DNA of 64,000 nt from Paramecium sonneborni (taxonomy: Eukaryota; Ciliophora; Oligohymenophorea; Peniculida; Parameciidae), in assembly GCA_905182985.1 (NCBI GenBank), contig CAJJDN010000014.1:667747-731746 (forward strand). The letters are read 5' to 3'. This document shows positions 62,301 to 64,000 of the stretch, piece by piece. The number at the start of each line of letters is the position of its first letter. Positions within the stretch are counted from its first letter, which is position 1. The translations under genes and the position numbers were made by a program. A model generated the notes under the pieces. That model ran no database searches. It worked only from the letters and a program-made list of their open reading frames with translations, and had not been told where the DNA came from.

Positions 62301-64000
62301 ATTTAGAATGGTTTTATGTTTATTTTGGATATTCAAGAACAACAAGATAAGCATATGTTTAAGTAACTTGGCCGACTGAAACATAGGATTTATTGTATTA
62401 AAATATTAACCATTATGTTACTCCTACATTTTATATTTTTATTGGAAAAGATAAATTTTATCCAGGTTTATCAGGTAAGTTGGCTTATGTGTACTTCAAT
62501 CTTGGTAATGGATCATTTAAAACTAAAAATGAAATTTCAGATACAGTGGAGTCATATTTGAAAGGTAGCCAAGTTATAAAACCATAAATTCCAATTACTT
62601 AAAAAAAATAGTAAAATCCTTCATAAGAAATCAAATAACCTGAATAACAACAACAATAGATATAACCCACTAATTAAACTATTAATAAACCTCAATAAAT
62701 ACCAGTTGTAGGACCAGTTCCTTTTGAAAATGATAATACAGATGAGAATTATTCAGAAACACCTGAATTAAAACAAGCTGGATAAATTGATGAAGCAGAA
62801 TAGCCTTAATGTTAAGAATAAATTAATGATAAAGAAACTCCAACTGATAAACCTATTTAAAACTAATCAGTTATTAACATTGATAATAATTAATCTTAAT
62901 AGGAATCTTCTGAATAAAATACAACAAACTAATAATAAACAATTATAAATTAAGAGTCCTAATAAACTTAAGTTGAATAATAAATTAACAATATTACTGA
63001 TCAAAAATAAGTTATAAATGAAAATACTTAAAAAAATAGTTAAACAATAAATCATAATATTGAATAAAAAGAAACTATTGATAAAACAACCTAATAAATT
63101 AATTCAACAAATTAAAATGAATAAATAACTGAGACAGTTAATGTAAAAGATGATAAAAATGAAAAGGTTTCATAAACAACATCATAAATAAATTAAACAA
63201 ATGAATAAACATAATAGTAAGTCACATAAACAACTCAATAAACTAATAATGAAAAAACTTAAATTACAAATAAGATAACTGAATAATCAAATGATACAAT
63301 ATAATAAAATAATCAAACTACCTAAAAAATAAATGAAACAACTTAATAAACTAATAATATTACATAGTAAAATACTCAAAAAAAAGATGAAACGATTTAA
63401 TAAATAAATTAAAATACTTAAATAACCAATTAAACTACAGAAATAAACAATCAAAAAATTTAATCATCAACTGAAACAACAACATAATAAACAGATTAAT
63501 AGATCTAATAAACAAAAGAAACTAATTAAACAACCAATTAAAGTAATGAGAATATATAATAATCTAATTAAATAAATGAATAAATAAATAAAACAACCTA
63601 ATAAATTAATGAAACCTCATAATAAATTAATGAAAAAACCTAATCTACTGAATAAATCATTAAAGAGGTTAATGAAACAACAGAATAATAAGAAAAAAAA
63701 GTATAAGAAAAAATCGAATAATAGACTAAATAAGAAGAGAAATCATCAGAAGATTAAGAATAAAAGCAATAGGAGCAAGTTGATTTCAAAATAATTGATC
63801 ATAAAAATGATGATACTAATGATTAATAAACAATAGATATGCCAATTTAAGAAGGTGATTTATGTGTATAAAATGAAGAGGAAGAACCAGACACAATATT
63901 AGAAGTTAAGATAATTCCTGGTTAAACATATGAAAATGAAATATCAAATGATAAAGAAGGGATAAATCCAATCGTAGATTAGGGAATTACTGTAGCAAAT
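59301..64000 (+). CDS. Large secreted protein with two lectin-like regions and Gln/Thr-rich tail (partial)
   Basis: Signal peptide MKKLKVYFLLIMMIVITC, then a coiled-coil-like region of about 200 residues with three introns of 23, 23 and 25 nt. Two homologous segments of roughly 420 residues follow. The first has YGYGYWLRFLTLYPKRLENG, SRLTSNKNYQN and WLGQGFYHFTTCD; the second YGYGFWIRFMHLYPKRLQQG, SRLTSNKKYDN and WLGQSFYHFTTCD. Each has further repeated parts (YSISGWFKW / YAISGWFKW, GDRTLCM, HFPTY, YTPQFHTYIGKD). The composition suggests a beta-sandwich like concanavalin/LamG domains (inference). From about 62580 the protein is a low-complexity Gln/Thr/Asn-rich tail, then an acidic region, still open at the window end. 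It is probably a surface or matrix protein. Confidence 0.7.

Noticed and set aside
63609..63794. Lys/Asn-rich 61-codon plus-strand frame
   Set aside because: Lies in another frame of the Gln/Thr-rich tail of the large secreted protein, which stays open through it.
1..64000. Operons, ribosome-binding sites, CRISPR arrays, insertion sequences, telomeres
   Set aside because: The window is eukaryotic with monocistronic genes on both strands; I found no array of spaced repeats, no transposase gene and no telomeric repeat at either edge.

Overview
The window is macronuclear-type DNA from a ciliate, most likely a Paramecium species (inferred). TAA and TAG are read as glutamine and TGA is the only stop used by the intact genes. 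The base composition is strongly A+T rich. Genes are packed tens to a few hundred bases apart on both strands, and introns are tiny (about 19-36 nt, nearly all GTA...TAG). I identified introns because removing them restores one reading frame and family-conserved sequence. In most genes where I fixed every intron, the spliced length divides exactly by three.

Layout: 0.3-8 kb holds a small acidic protein, ribosomal protein eS10, the ribonucleotide reductase large subunit, a TBC1D31-like WD40/TBC/coiled-coil protein and a small basic protein. 8.4-14.7 kb holds a double P-loop adenylate-kinase-like protein, a membrane-anchored aspartic protease, a divergent pseudokinase, a small basic protein and a UBTD-type ubiquitin-like protein. 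14.7-24.8 kb is one giant cysteine-rich surface-antigen-like gene of about 3,360 residues. 25-32 kb holds a decayed cyclic-nucleotide-binding gene, a multi-pass RING protein, a trichocyst-matrix-like protein, PEX11 and a CDPK-type kinase. 35-41 kb holds a TPR protein, a polyglutamine protein and a mitochondrial dicarboxylate-type carrier. 41-50 kb holds a small secreted protein, two tandem RING-CH membrane proteins, an acid-ceramidase/NAAA-like hydrolase and a MAPKKK-like kinase. 50-64 kb holds an FtsH/YME1 metalloprotease, a helix-turn-helix protein, a BRE1-like E3, an acyltransferase-3 family gene with two defects, and a large secreted protein with two related lectin-like regions and a glutamine/threonine-rich tail that runs off the window.

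Five single N characters (33591, 38120, 42713, 47437, 56928) each sit between two identical direct copies of 1.1-1.4 kb. This looks like contigs joined without merging their overlaps, so genes appearing twice there are probably single genes and about 6.3 kb of the window is artefactual. One such break abuts a long in-frame TAA (polyglutamine) microsatellite.

The genes do not form one pathway; this is an ordinary compact chromosome segment. Loose themes are ubiquitin biology (UBTD, three membrane RING proteins, BRE1), the cell surface and secretion (giant antigen, aspartic protease, trichocyst-like protein, lectin-like protein) and cilia/basal bodies (TBC1D31-like). I saw no tRNA, rRNA, telomere repeat, CRISPR array or transposon.
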